Part shown: piece by piece, positions 44,083 through 52,731 of the stretch
Layout of the letters: each line of letters starts with the position of its first letter
Numbering within the stretch: position 1 is the first letter of the stretch
Origin: an uncultured Acidimicrobiia bacterium
GTDB lineage: Bacteria; Actinomycetota; Acidimicrobiia; Acidimicrobiales; CAIXPF01
NCBI GenBank assembly: GCA_903921205.1
Contig: CAIXPF010000034.1
Span: forward strand, 1 to 64,000
DNA: 64,000 nucleotides
Direction of reading: 5' to 3'
Translations under genes and position numbers: made by a program
The notes under the pieces: model-generated
What the model was told of the DNA's origin: nothing
The model's input: the letters and a program-made list of their open reading frames with translations, nothing else
Databases searched by the model: none

Positions 44083-44673
44083 ATGAGCGGGCTGCGCCGG
44101 GTGTGCGTCTTCTGCGGTTCGAGCACCGGGCACGACCCGCGTCACGCGGCGGCCGCTGCCGCCATGGGCCGGGCGCTGGTCGCCGCCGACCTCGAGCTGG
44201 TCTACGGCGGCGGTGCGGTCGGGCTGATGGGCATCGTGGCCGACGCGGCGATGCAGGCCGGCGGACGGGTCACCGGGGTGATCCCTCGGGGCCTGTTCCG
44301 ACGCGAGGTCCGCCACGAGGCCATCACCGAGCTCCACGAGACCAACTCGATGCACGAGCGCAAGGCCCTGATGTACGAGCTGTCCGACGCCTTCGTGGCC
44401 ATGCCGGGCGGGATCGGCACCATGGAGGAGCTCTTCGAGACCCTCACCTGGGCCCAGATCGGGCTGCACGCCAAACCGGTCGGCGTCCTCGACGTCAACG
44501 GCTTCTACCAGCCGTTGCTGGGCTTCCTGCAGCAGATGGTGGCCGGCGGCTTCGTGAAGCCCCGGCACGTCGACGCGATCGTGGCCGAGCAGGACCCGGT
44601 CCGTCTGCTGGCGGCGCTGGCGGCCGTCGCACCGTCGGAGGACACCCACCGGGTCGACCCGACCCGGATCTGA
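44083..44673 (+). CDS. LOG family protein (nucleotide 5'-monophosphate phosphoribohydrolase)
   Basis: A 196-residue Rossmann-fold protein. The start VCVFCGSSTGHDPRH and the motif MPGGIGTMEELFE near residue 105 (PGGxGTxxE) define the LONELY GUY family, which removes the ribose phosphate from purine or cytokinin nucleotides. The conserved arginine lies in NSMHERKALMYELSD near 90. The bacterial role may be nucleotide salvage or cytokinin-like signalling; the gene position gives no hint. The acyl-CoA ligase gene follows in the same direction 45 bp later, with its own box. Confidence 0.9.
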   Translation: MSGLRRVCVFCGSSTGHDPRHAAAAAAMGRALVAADLELVYGGGAVGLMGIVADAAMQAGGRVTGVIPRGLFRREVRHEAITELHETNSMHERKALMYELSDAFVAMPGGIGTMEELFETLTWAQIGLHAKPVGVLDVNGFYQPLLGFLQQMVAGGFVKPRHVDAIVAEQDPVRLLAALAAVAPSEDTHRVDPTRI

Positions 44674-44718
44674 CCTGGCGGCTCAGCCCGGCCGTTCCAT
44701 CGGTGCCACAATCGCACC

Positions 44719-46278
44719 ATGAAGCTCAACGTCGGTGAGATCCTGACCCGCCGCGCCCGGCGCGACCCCCAGGCCGAGGGCCTCGTCGACTGGGCCAGCG
44801 GGCGCCGCTTCACGTACGCGCAGTTCAACGAGAGGGCCAACCGGGCCGGCAACCTCCTGGCCCGGCTCGGCATCGGCAAGGGCGACCGGGTCGGGGTGCT
44901 GGCCAAGAACGGGCCCGAGTTCATGGAGACGTTCTTCGGCTGCTCCAAGCTCGGCATCGTGGTGGTGCCGCTCAACTGGCGGCTGGTCCCCGACGAGCTC
45001 GAGTTCATCCTGGCCGACTCCGGGGCCGTGGCCCTGGTCTTCGACGACGACTTCGTCGACACCGCCGCCGACCTGCACGCCCGTGGCGACGCGACCCGCC
45101 TGCAGCACTACGTCCAGGTCGGCACCCGTCCGTTGCAGGGCTTCGCCCAGCGCTACGACGACCTGCTCGAGGCGGCCTCGGGTGCCGAGCCGCTGATCGC
45201 CGCCACCGACGACGACCTGCTGCACATCATGTACACCTCGGGCACGACGGGGTTGCCCAAGGGCGCGGTGCACACCCAGTCGTCGGGCTACTGGAGCACG
45301 CTCAACGCCGCCCTCACCTTCGACCTGCGCAACGGCGACCGCTACCAGGTGTGCCTGCCGATGTTCCACATCGGCGCGCTGTTCCCGGCGCAGGCCCTGG
45401 TCCATCTCGGGGCCACCATGGTCATCATGCGCGAGTTCGACCCGGTGGCCTCCTGGGAGCTCATCGAGCGCGAACGCTGCACCGGCACCCTGCTGGTCCC
45501 GGCCATGCTGACGTTCATGCTCGGCGTGTACGAACAGTGCAAGCCCGACCACTCGGCCATGCGCTGGGCCCAGAGCGGCGCCGCCCCGGTGCCGGTCACC
45601 TCGATCCAGGCCTACACCGACCTCGGCATCCCGATCTCGCAGCTCTACGGCCTCACCGAGAGCTATGCGGTGGGTACCTGCTCGACCGCCCAGCAGTCGA
45701 TCGAGCGGCCGGGCACCGCCGGGTTGCCGTACTTCCTGTCCGACTCCCGCATCGTCGACGACGGCATGGGCGACCTGCCGCCCGGCGCGCAGGGCGAGAT
45801 CCTGCTGCGGGGCCCGATGCTGATGCAGGGCTACTGGCAGCGCCCCGACGCCTCGGCCGCAGCGTTGTGGGTCGACCCCGCCGACGGGACCACCTGGCTG
45901 CGCACCGGTGACGCCGGCATGAAGGACGACGACGGCTTCCTGTACGTGCAGGACCGCATCAAGGACATGCTGATCTCCGGCGGCGAGAACATCTACCCGG
46001 CGGAGATCGAGAACGTCATCCTCGGCCATCCCGGCGTCAAGGAGGTGGCGGTCATCGGCATCCCCTCGGACAAGTGGGGCGAGTCCCCCCTCGCCGTGGT
46101 CGTGCGGGCCGACGACGGGCTGTCCGACACCGAGGTGATGGAGTTCTGCACCGGCAAGCTCGGCCGCTTCAAGCTGCCCAAGGCGGTGGTGTTCACCGAC
46201 CAGATCCCCCGCAACCCCTCGGGCAAGGTGCTCAAGCGGGTCCTGCGCGACCAGTTCCCGCTGACCTCGCCGGAATGA
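44719..46278 (+). CDS. AMP-forming acyl-CoA synthetase
   Basis: A 519-residue ANL enzyme activating a carboxylic acid to acyl-AMP and then acyl-CoA. Motifs: P-loop MYTSGTTGLPKGAVHT near 171-186, a Y-L-TES region SQLYGLTESYAVG near 313, and RTGDAGMKDDDGFLYVQDRI near 395. The hinge and catalytic lysine are in NPSGKVLKRVLRD near 498. The length fits FadD/long-chain types; the chain length is unknown. ATG 44719 is 6 nt after CACAAT. Its stop overlaps the start of the polymerase-domain gene. Confidence 0.9.
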   Translation: MKLNVGEILTRRARRDPQAEGLVDWASGRRFTYAQFNERANRAGNLLARLGIGKGDRVGVLAKNGPEFMETFFGCSKLGIVVVPLNWRLVPDELEFILADSGAVALVFDDDFVDTAADLHARGDATRLQHYVQVGTRPLQGFAQRYDDLLEAASGAEPLIAATDDDLLHIMYTSGTTGLPKGAVHTQSSGYWSTLNAALTFDLRNGDRYQVCLPMFHIGALFPAQALVHLGATMVIMREFDPVASWELIERERCTGTLLVPAMLTFMLGVYEQCKPDHSAMRWAQSGAAPVPVTSIQAYTDLGIPISQLYGLTESYAVGTCSTAQQSIERPGTAGLPYFLSDSRIVDDGMGDLPPGAQGEILLRGPMLMQGYWQRPDASAAALWVDPADGTTWLRTGDAGMKDDDGFLYVQDRIKDMLISGGENIYPAEIENVILGHPGVKEVAVIGIPSDKWGESPLAVVVRADDGLSDTEVMEFCTGKLGRFKLPKAVVFTDQIPRNPSGKVLKRVLRDQFPLTSPE

Positions 46279-47315
46279 GCGAACCTGCTACGGGCCGGCC
46301 ACGACCGGCCGAGGCCCTCCTCGTCGAGGTCGCGGGCCGGCAGGTCCGGGTCACCAACCCCGACAAGGTGTTCTTCCCCGCCCGCGGGGAGACCAAGGCC
46401 GATCTGGTGCGGTACTACCTGGCGGTCGGCGAGCCGCTCCTGGCAGCCGTCGGTGGCCGGCCGATACTGCTCGAACGCCACCCCGACGGCGCCGGCGGCA
46501 AGAGCTTCTTCCAGAAGCGGATCCCCGCCGGTGCCCCGCCGTGGCTGCAGACCACCGTGGTCGCCACCCCCAACGGCACCACCTCCAACGCCCTGGTCCT
46601 GGCCGACCTCGCCCATGTGGTGTGGATGGTCAACCTCGGTTGTCTGGGCCTGCACCCCTGGGCCTACCAGGCGTCGGACCCCGACCATGTCGACGAGTTG
46701 CGCATCGACCTCGACCCGCAACCGGGCGTGAGCTTCGACCGGGTCCGCGATGCGGCCCTCGAGACGCGGGACGTGCTCGACGAGCTGGGGATCATGGCCT
46801 TCCCCAAGACCACCGGCAGCCGGGGCCTGCACCTCTACGTCCGGCTGCAGCGCCGTTACGACGCCTATCAGGTGCGCGCCGCCGCGGTGGCGCTGGCCCG
46901 CGAGCTCGAACGACGCCGCCCCGACCTGCTCACCGCAGCCTGGTGGAAGGAGGAGCGGGGAAGCCGGGTCTTCGTCGACTACAACCAGAACGCCCCGCAC
47001 AAGACCGTGTTCGGCCCGTGGGCGGTTCGGGCCCGGGTCGGGGGCCAGGTGTCGACGCCGCTGCGGTGGGACGAGGTCCCCGACATCGCGCCCGACGAGC
47101 TCACCCTGGCGAACGTACCGGACCGTCTGGCCGCCCTCGGCGATCCGTGGGCGCCGATGAACGGAGCACCCCAATCACTGGAGCCGTTGCTCGAGTGGTC
47201 GGCCCGCGACCTCGCTGCGGGCCTGCAGGATGCACCCTGGCCGCCGGTGTACCCCAAGCAGCCGAACGAACCGCCGCGCGTCGCTCCGAGCCGGGCCCGC
47301 AAACCCGAACGGTGA
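46275..47315 (+). CDS. Stand-alone LigD-type polymerase domain (NHEJ primase-polymerase)
   Basis: A 346-residue protein matching the PolDom of bacterial LigD, a primase-like polymerase adding ribonucleotides during end joining. Landmarks are VTNPDKVFFPARGETKADLV near 24-43 and the catalytic aspartates in ELRIDLDPQPGVSF near 140. A histidine segment, PKTTGSRGLHLYVRL, lies near 177, and VFVDYNQNAPHKTVFGPWA near 235. No ligase, nuclease or Ku gene is in the window, so this is a separate polymerase as in some mycobacteria. The start overlaps the acyl-CoA ligase stop as ATGA. The tail is Pro/Lys/Arg-rich. Confidence 0.88.
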   Translation: MSEPATGRPRPAEALLVEVAGRQVRVTNPDKVFFPARGETKADLVRYYLAVGEPLLAAVGGRPILLERHPDGAGGKSFFQKRIPAGAPPWLQTTVVATPNGTTSNALVLADLAHVVWMVNLGCLGLHPWAYQASDPDHVDELRIDLDPQPGVSFDRVRDAALETRDVLDELGIMAFPKTTGSRGLHLYVRLQRRYDAYQVRAAAVALARELERRRPDLLTAAWWKEERGSRVFVDYNQNAPHKTVFGPWAVRARVGGQVSTPLRWDEVPDIAPDELTLANVPDRLAALGDPWAPMNGAPQSLEPLLEWSARDLAAGLQDAPWPPVYPKQPNEPPRVAPSRARKPER

Positions 47316-47344
47316 GCGCCGGCCGCGTCGGCTGACCGTCCGGC

Positions 47345-48061
47345 TCAGGCCCGGGCCGGGGCCGACAGGCGCCGCGTGCCCTGCACCGCAGGTTTGGTCG
47401 GGTCGGTGGCGAAGCGCACCGGGGCCAGGTCGGTGTCGGCCTTGAAGCTGAACCCGACGATGGCCCGGTCGAGCCGGATACCGCCCCGCATGCCCAGCGC
47501 CTGGGGATCGGGCAGCTGCAACGACGGGGTCCCCCGGTCCGCGGCATGGATGGCGTATTCCGGATCGACCTGGATCAGGGCCGTCTCTCCCCCGGGCAAC
47601 TGCACCAGGTGCAGGTTGTCGAAGGGCATCAGGTCTGCCCCACCGATGGTCTCGGGATGGGTGAGGGTTGCCACCACCACCTCCCGGCCGTCGATCGCGG
47701 ACCGCTCCTGCATCCACATCTGCGGGATGGCGCGCACGAACTCGTCCCAGGAGTTCTTGGTGGTGTCGGGGTTGGCCCGGAACCCGCCCAGCTCGGTCCA
47801 GGTGGCCGACCGGCCGGTCCCGAACTCGAGGCGACCGCCCGAGAGCAGGTCGAGCACCGCAGCCCGTTCGGCGATCTTGACCGGGTGGTTGAACTCGGGC
47901 ACGCAGATGACGATGCCGTGACCGACCCGGATCTGCTTGGTCTGCATGGCGCAAGCCGTGAGGAAGAGCTCCGGTGCCGAGCTGTGGGAGTACTCCTCGA
48001 GGAAGTGGTGCTCGACCGCCCAGACCGAGTGGAACCCGACCTCGTCGGCGGCTGGTGGCCG
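47345..48061 (-). pseudogene. Broken LLM-class oxidoreductase gene with foreign 3' part
   Basis: Reading from about 48061, the frame carries FHSVWAVEHHFLEEYSHSS, then IRVGHGIVICVPEFNHPVKI and RLEFGTGRSATWTELGGF, which match the second to sixth segments of luciferase-like oxidoreductases (compare the intact gene at 54845). The first 25-30 residues of the fold are missing, and no start codon precedes the match; the track's ATG 47947 lies inside the fold. After PQMWMQE the remaining 115 residues no longer resemble the family. A TAGTTT box sits directly against the truncated end, as if a 5' deletion had joined promoter and mid-gene. It is probably non-functional. Confidence 0.65.
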
Positions 48062-48074
48062 AAAACTAGCCCAG

Positions 48075-49130
48075 TCAGACGGTGCCGGTGACGAGCAGCA
48101 CCACCAGCAGGGCGGCCACCCCGATGCGGTACCACCCGAAGATCGCCAGGCCCCGCGACTGCAGCCAGCTGACCATCCAGCGCACGGCCACCACCGCCGA
48201 CACCAACGCCGCCACCAGGCCCACCAACGGCCGGCCCAGCCCGTAGGCGTCGAGCATGGTCGAGCCGTTCTTGAGGGTCTCGTAGGACGTCGCCGCCCCG
48301 ACGGTGAGCAGGCCCAACAGGAAGCTCAGCTCGACCGCTGCGCCCACCTGCAGGCCCAGCAGCAGGCCGGCGAGGATGGTGACCAGGCTGCGGCTGGCCC
48401 CCGGCCACAGAGCGAAGACCTGGGCGCAGCCCACGATCAGGGCCATGCGCACGGTCAGCTCCTCGAGGCGGCGACCGTGGAACTGGGCGGCCCGGCGCCG
48501 TTGTTCGAACAGCAGGATCACCACACCGCCCACCGCCCACGCCGCGGCGATGGCCCAGGGCGAGAACAGCCGGTCCTTGATCGGCCCCTCGAGCACCAGC
48601 CCGATGACCGCTGCCGGCACGAACGCCACCACGAGGTTGACCGCCAGACGCCGACCGTCCTGATCCTGGGCGAACACGCCGCGCAGGACCGACATCGCCC
48701 GGGGCCGGTACAGGATCAGCACGGCGATGATCGCACCGGCCTGGATGGCGATGGCGTAGCTGTCGAAAGCGTCGGTCCCGTCGAGGCCGAGCAGCCGGCC
48801 GGTGACGAGCAGGTGTCCGGTCGAACTGACCGGCAGGAACTCGGTCACCCCCTCGACCACGCCGAGCACGACGGCATCGAGATAGCTCAGCTCGGAACGG
48901 GCGTCGGCGGCCGAGGCCGGGCTGTCGGTCGTCCTCGTCGTCGCCACGGTCGTGACCGTGGCTGTGGCCAAGGACGACGGCGGGGTTGACGACGGCGGGG
49001 TTGCCGACGCCGCCCAGGCCGGCACAAAGGACCCCAGGGCCAGCGCCACCGCAACGACGAGCAGCAGCACGCTGCGCAGGCCGCACCGCCGGCTGGCAGA
49101 GCGGGCACGGTGGGCGAGGGCGAAGATCAC
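48075..49130 (-). CDS. uppP: Undecaprenyl-diphosphatase
   Basis: A 351-residue integral membrane phosphatase recycling undecaprenyl pyrophosphate to the lipid carrier of peptidoglycan synthesis; it also confers bacitracin tolerance. Active-site motifs are VEGVTEFLPVSSTGHLL near residue 94 and LWPGASRSLVTILAGL near 242. Before the core there is an N-terminal helix with a signal-like sequence (LLLVVAVALALGSFVPAWAA) and a Ser/Thr/Pro-rich stretch of about 45 residues, which most UppP proteins lack. GTG 49130 lies 8 nt after TAGGCT. The broken LLM gene follows 14 bp downstream. Confidence 0.92.
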   Translation of the reverse strand: MIFALAHRARSASRRCGLRSVLLLVVAVALALGSFVPAWAASATPPSSTPPSSLATATVTTVATTRTTDSPASAADARSELSYLDAVVLGVVEGVTEFLPVSSTGHLLVTGRLLGLDGTDAFDSYAIAIQAGAIIAVLILYRPRAMSVLRGVFAQDQDGRRLAVNLVVAFVPAAVIGLVLEGPIKDRLFSPWAIAAAWAVGGVVILLFEQRRRAAQFHGRRLEELTVRMALIVGCAQVFALWPGASRSLVTILAGLLLGLQVGAAVELSFLLGLLTVGAATSYETLKNGSTMLDAYGLGRPLVGLVAALVSAVVAVRWMVSWLQSRGLAIFGWYRIGVAALLVVLLVTGTV

Positions 49131-49138
49131 GGCAGCGC

Positions 49139-49144
49139 AGCCTA
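49139..49144 (-). promoter_or_regulatory. -10 box TAGGCT, leaderless type
   Basis: Minus-strand TAGGCT ends 8 nt before GTG 49130 of uppP. Confidence 0.6.
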
Positions 49145-49178
49145 AGAGGTGGCAGGCTCAGGCACGCAGGAGGCCACC

Positions 49179-50612
49179 ATGACGATCGGCACAGCACGAA
49201 CCGGCGCTCCGGCGTCGTGGCCGATCGTGGTCGCCGCGGCGGCGGTGCTGGTGATCAACCTCGACACGATGGTGAACATCGCCCTGCCGGCGCTGACCCG
49301 CGACTTCTCCGTCGAGGTGTCCGAGATCGGCTGGTTGGTCATCTGCTACGTGCTGACCTACGCCTGCCTGCTGGTCACCACCGGACGACTGGCCGACGCC
49401 TACGGCCACGAACGCGTCGTTCGCCTGGGCCTCGCCCTCAGCGTCGTCGGGCTCACCGGTTGCGGGGTTGCCCCCACCTGGGCCTGGTTCCTTGCCGGCC
49501 GGGTGCTGCAGGGGGCAGGGGCCGCGCTGGTGCTCGGCGCTGCACCGGCGCTGGTCACGCTCAGTGTGCCCGCTGATCGCCGGGCACGCGCCCTGGGCCA
49601 GTTCCAGTTCGGAGTCGCCCTCGGCTTCGTGGCCGGGCCGCCGGTGGGCGGCCTGCTGCTCATCTGGTGGGACTGGCGGGCGGTGTTCCTGATCCGCGCG
49701 CCGCTGGCAGCAGCGTTGCTGGCACTGGTGGTGCTGCGCCCGACCGGGTTGGACGCCCCGGACCGGACCGATCGTCCGCCACTCGACCTCGCCGGCGCCC
49801 TCAGCCTGGGAGCGGCGGTGGCCGGAGGGCTGCTTGCGCTCAACCGGGGTGGGCAGTCGGGCTGGTCGAGCGTGCCGGTGTTGATCGGTCTGGCGGCGGT
49901 TCCGGTGCTCGGCGGGGTCTGGATCGTGATCGAACGGCGGGCGGTGTCGCCGGCGCTCGACCCTCGCCTGTTCCGTTCCCCGTCCTTCGCCGTTGCCAAC
50001 CTGCTCAGCGCCGCGGCCAACGCCACCATGTTCATGATCTGGCTGCTGGTGCCCTATTACCTGCTGACCACCCGCGCCTACCCCACCGTCGTGGGCGGGC
50101 TGCTGCTGGCGGCCAACCCGTTGGCCATGGCGCTGATCGCCCCGCTGGCCGGGCGCGGCAGTGGCCGGTTCGGAGCCGGACGCGTCGCCACGGTCGGTCT
50201 GGCCGTTCAGAGCGGTGGCCTGGTGGCCCTCTCCCGGCTCGGTGAGGCAACCCCGGCTGCAGTGGTGGCGTTGTCGCTGGGCACCGTTGGGCTGGGCATC
50301 GGGCTGTTCACCGTTCCCAACATGAGCCTGGTGATGGGCAGCATCGCCCGCGAGCAGCAGGGCGTGGCCGGAGCCCTGACGCAGATGGCCCGCACGGTCG
50401 GCGTGGTGAGCGGCGTGGCGCTCGGCAGCTTGGAGCTGACCCGGATCCGCGCCGGCGAAGCGGCACGGACGGGTGTGGCCGCCTCCGATCCAGCGACGTT
50501 CCTGCCGGCGTTCCGGACGGTGTTCCTGGCCGCAGCCATCGTCGCCGCGGCCGCGGCCGTGGTGTCGCTGGCCCGAGCCGGCGACCGGGAACCGAACCGA
50601 CCGGCCACCTGA
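49179..50612 (+). CDS. MFS drug:H+ antiporter, EmrB/QacA (DHA2) type
   Basis: A 477-residue transporter with about 14 helices. It has the DHA2-type opening VLVINLDTMVNIALPAL and the loop 2-3 motif GRLADAYGHERVVRLGLAL near 72. The motif-C-like segment VALGFVAGPPVGGLLL near 155 lies in the antiporter helix. It probably exports hydrophobic drugs or metabolites. ATG 49179 is chosen because AGGAGG ends 5 nt upstream; the track start at 49149 lies before this site. It is divergent from uppP. Short tandem repeats follow it. Confidence 0.87.
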   Translation: MTIGTARTGAPASWPIVVAAAAVLVINLDTMVNIALPALTRDFSVEVSEIGWLVICYVLTYACLLVTTGRLADAYGHERVVRLGLALSVVGLTGCGVAPTWAWFLAGRVLQGAGAALVLGAAPALVTLSVPADRRARALGQFQFGVALGFVAGPPVGGLLLIWWDWRAVFLIRAPLAAALLALVVLRPTGLDAPDRTDRPPLDLAGALSLGAAVAGGLLALNRGGQSGWSSVPVLIGLAAVPVLGGVWIVIERRAVSPALDPRLFRSPSFAVANLLSAAANATMFMIWLLVPYYLLTTRAYPTVVGGLLLAANPLAMALIAPLAGRGSGRFGAGRVATVGLAVQSGGLVALSRLGEATPAAVVALSLGTVGLGIGLFTVPNMSLVMGSIAREQQGVAGALTQMARTVGVVSGVALGSLELTRIRAGEAARTGVAASDPATFLPAFRTVFLAAAIVAAAAAVVSLARAGDREPNRPAT

Positions 50613-50630
50613 CCCGCTCGATCTCGCGAC

Positions 50631-50712
50631 GAATCGACGGCGAATCGACGGCGAATCGACGGCGAATCGGCGCAACGCCGACCCCGGCGAATCGACGGCG
50701 AATCGGCGCAAC
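50631..50712. repeat. 11-bp tandem repeats GAATCGACGGC, two clusters
   Basis: GAATCGACGGC occurs three times in tandem and is followed by GAATCGGCGCAAC. After a 12-bp gap, GAATCGACGGC-GAATCGGCGCAAC occurs again. The array lies between the MFS gene and the promoter of the next LLM gene. Confidence 0.9.
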
Positions 50713-50743
50713 CGTCTTCGCTGCCACGCCGGGGAGCTCCCGC

Positions 50744-50749
50744 TAGGGT
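50744..50749 (+). promoter_or_regulatory. -10 box TAGGGT, leaderless type
   Basis: TAGGGT ends 6 nt before ATG 50756 of the LLM gene. Confidence 0.6.
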
Positions 50750-50755
50750 GCGCGC

Positions 50756-51601
50756 ATGCGCTTCGGGGTGACGTTGACCAACAACTGGGGAGTCGAGGAC
50801 GTGGAGGGCTTGGTGGCGCTCGGCCCCTGGCTCGAGGAGCTGGGATACGACTCGGTCTGGGTCAACCACCACGTGCTCAACATCGGCTACGTGCACGACC
50901 GTCTCGGCGGTCGGCCCTACCACGACGCCCTCACCGTGATGACCTGGGTCGCCGCGCGCACCAGCACCATACGTCTCGGTACGAGCGTGCTCGTCATGCC
51001 CTACCTGCAGCCGATGGCCCTGGCCAAGACCCTCGCCACCCTGGACCAGCTCTCGGGTGGCCGGGTCATCGCCGGCGTCGGGGTGGGCAGCCTCGAAGCC
51101 GAGCACGAGCTGCTCGACCTGGTGCCCTTTGCCGAACGCGGTGCCTACGGCGACGAGTTCATCGCCGTCATGCGTACCCTTTGGGACGACGCCGAGCCGC
51201 GCCATACCGGGAAGTACTTCCGGCTCGAGGGCGCCCTCGCGGCCCCCAAGCCGTTGCAGAGCCCACTGCCGGTCTTCGTCGGTGGCAACGGCCGGCCGGC
51301 GCTGCGCCGGGTGGCCCGCTTCGCCCAGGGCTGGCACCCCCTCGGCATGTCGCCCGAACGGCTGGCCGAGCGTCTGCCGGCGCTGGAGGAGGAGCTCGCC
51401 AAGCAGGGCCGTACCCGGGCGGACTGCGAGCTGTCGCTGCGCTGGGACATCAAGGCCGACATCGACCCGCGGGCCCGGCTCGAGCAGTTCCGCGAGCAGG
51501 GCGTCGAGGAGATCGTGTGGTCACTCGGCACCCCGGATCTCGACCTGTTCCGCCGGACCTTCGAGCGGCTGGCCACCGAGGTCGTCCCCGACTTCCGCTG
51601 A
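50756..51601 (+). CDS. LLM-class F420-dependent oxidoreductase
   Basis: A 281-residue luciferase-like protein. It opens MRFGVTLTNNWGVEDVEGLV and has ELGYDSVWVNHHVLNIGYVH near residues 30-50. TIRLGTSVLVMPYLQPMALA lies near 77 and LSGGRVIAGVGVGSLEAEHE near 103, as in F420-dependent enzymes of the MSMEG type (TIGR03619-like). The length is at the short end for this superfamily. The substrate is unknown. The start is set by TAGGGT 6 nt upstream. It converges on the lipoprotein gene. Confidence 0.85.
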   Translation: MRFGVTLTNNWGVEDVEGLVALGPWLEELGYDSVWVNHHVLNIGYVHDRLGGRPYHDALTVMTWVAARTSTIRLGTSVLVMPYLQPMALAKTLATLDQLSGGRVIAGVGVGSLEAEHELLDLVPFAERGAYGDEFIAVMRTLWDDAEPRHTGKYFRLEGALAAPKPLQSPLPVFVGGNGRPALRRVARFAQGWHPLGMSPERLAERLPALEEELAKQGRTRADCELSLRWDIKADIDPRARLEQFREQGVEEIVWSLGTPDLDLFRRTFERLATEVVPDFR

Positions 51602-51640
51602 GAACCCGGCCCGGTTCAGCCCGGCAGCGTTCGCCCCGGC

Positions 51641-52615
51641 TCAGCCGGCGAGGTCCACCGCACCGCAGTCGACGATGCGGCCCGACTCGGCCGGCGCGTC
51701 CGGCTCGGTGCGCGTCACCCCGTTGCCGAGCACCACCAGCTGGTTCCCATCACGGGTGTAGGTGCGCCGCGTCACGTCGTAGCCCGAGGCGGGGTTCGGC
51801 GCCGACTGCACCTCGACCAGGGTGGACCCGTCCCCAGCGTTCTCGCAGCGCAGGCCTTCCTGATGGCCGACCGACGCACCGACCAGGAAGCTCGCCTGAC
51901 GGCCGGCACGATCGACCATGGGCAACAGGTCGCATCCGTCGACCCGGTACAGCCCGACCGTACGGGCCGAGGCACCCGAGCCGGTGAGGACGAAGAGCAC
52001 CGGGCGGGCCGTCTCACCGCCCGGCTCGCTGCCCGCGCCGAGTACCACGGCCCCGAGCACCCGGACCTCGCCCGGAGCAGGGTCCTCGGCGACGGCGGTG
52101 TCCGATCCCCCACCGGCGGCGAAGCTCACCCGCAGATGCCAATCGCCCGCCCCCGGCCGCGTCCCGACCGCGTAGCTCGTCACGGTGTCCGCCGCACCGT
52201 CGCCGTCGAGATCGGCGCTGAGCGTCCGCACCCGCGCCGCCCCGGCCGGCAGGGCACCGAGCACAGCGCAGCGTGCCAGCGATGCCGCCCCGGTCTCGGT
52301 CGCCGGGGGCCGCGAGACCGTCGTCGAGGTCACCGGTACCGACGCCGTGGTGACGGACGCCGAGTTCCCCGGCCCTCCGGCACCGGCACCGGCGTTCGCT
52401 GACGCGCCGGAACCGGCCGGACCGGACCCGGGCCGCGTCCCCGACGGCGTTGCCACCGTCCCCGGCGACGCATCTGCGGGCCGGCTCGTACCGGCCGGCG
52501 ATGCCAGCTCCACCGCGTCGTCCGCGCTACGGCACCCGCTGGTCGCGCCGACCACGGCGGTCAGGGCGAGCAGCAGCACCAAGAGCGGTTTCCGACAACG
52601 GCCGGCTTCGAGCAA
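51641..52615 (-). CDS. Predicted lipoprotein, unknown function
   Basis: A 324-residue secreted protein. The N-terminus has a basic part, a hydrophobic core (PLLVLLLALTAVVGA) and a lipobox ending TSGC near residue 28, so it should be lipidated and held at the outer face of the membrane. A long Ser/Pro/Gly/Thr-rich linker (about 35-110) follows. It then has a globular domain with VRTLSADLDGDGAADTVTSY, which resembles the calcium-binding FG-GAP/integrin-alpha type repeat. The start is TTG 52615, supported by AGGAGG six nt upstream. I do not recognise a specific family. Confidence 0.75.
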   Translation of the reverse strand: MLEAGRCRKPLLVLLLALTAVVGATSGCRSADDAVELASPAGTSRPADASPGTVATPSGTRPGSGPAGSGASANAGAGAGGPGNSASVTTASVPVTSTTVSRPPATETGAASLARCAVLGALPAGAARVRTLSADLDGDGAADTVTSYAVGTRPGAGDWHLRVSFAAGGGSDTAVAEDPAPGEVRVLGAVVLGAGSEPGGETARPVLFVLTGSGASARTVGLYRVDGCDLLPMVDRAGRQASFLVGASVGHQEGLRCENAGDGSTLVEVQSAPNPASGYDVTRRTYTRDGNQLVVLGNGVTRTEPDAPAESGRIVDCGAVDLAG

Positions 52616-52731
52616 CGGATCCCTCCTGCGCGATCGCTCTCAGGATACGGGGGCCCGGCCCGATCGGGACCGGACCCCGCACACGATCCCGGTCGGGGCG
52701 TCGCCGCATGCTCCAGAGCTCCGGTCAGACC

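Noticed and set aside
47345-47947. Intact 200-residue LLM gene from ATG 47947
   Set aside because: Family similarity continues upstream of this ATG without a start codon, and the first barrel strand would be missing, so a pseudogene is the better reading.
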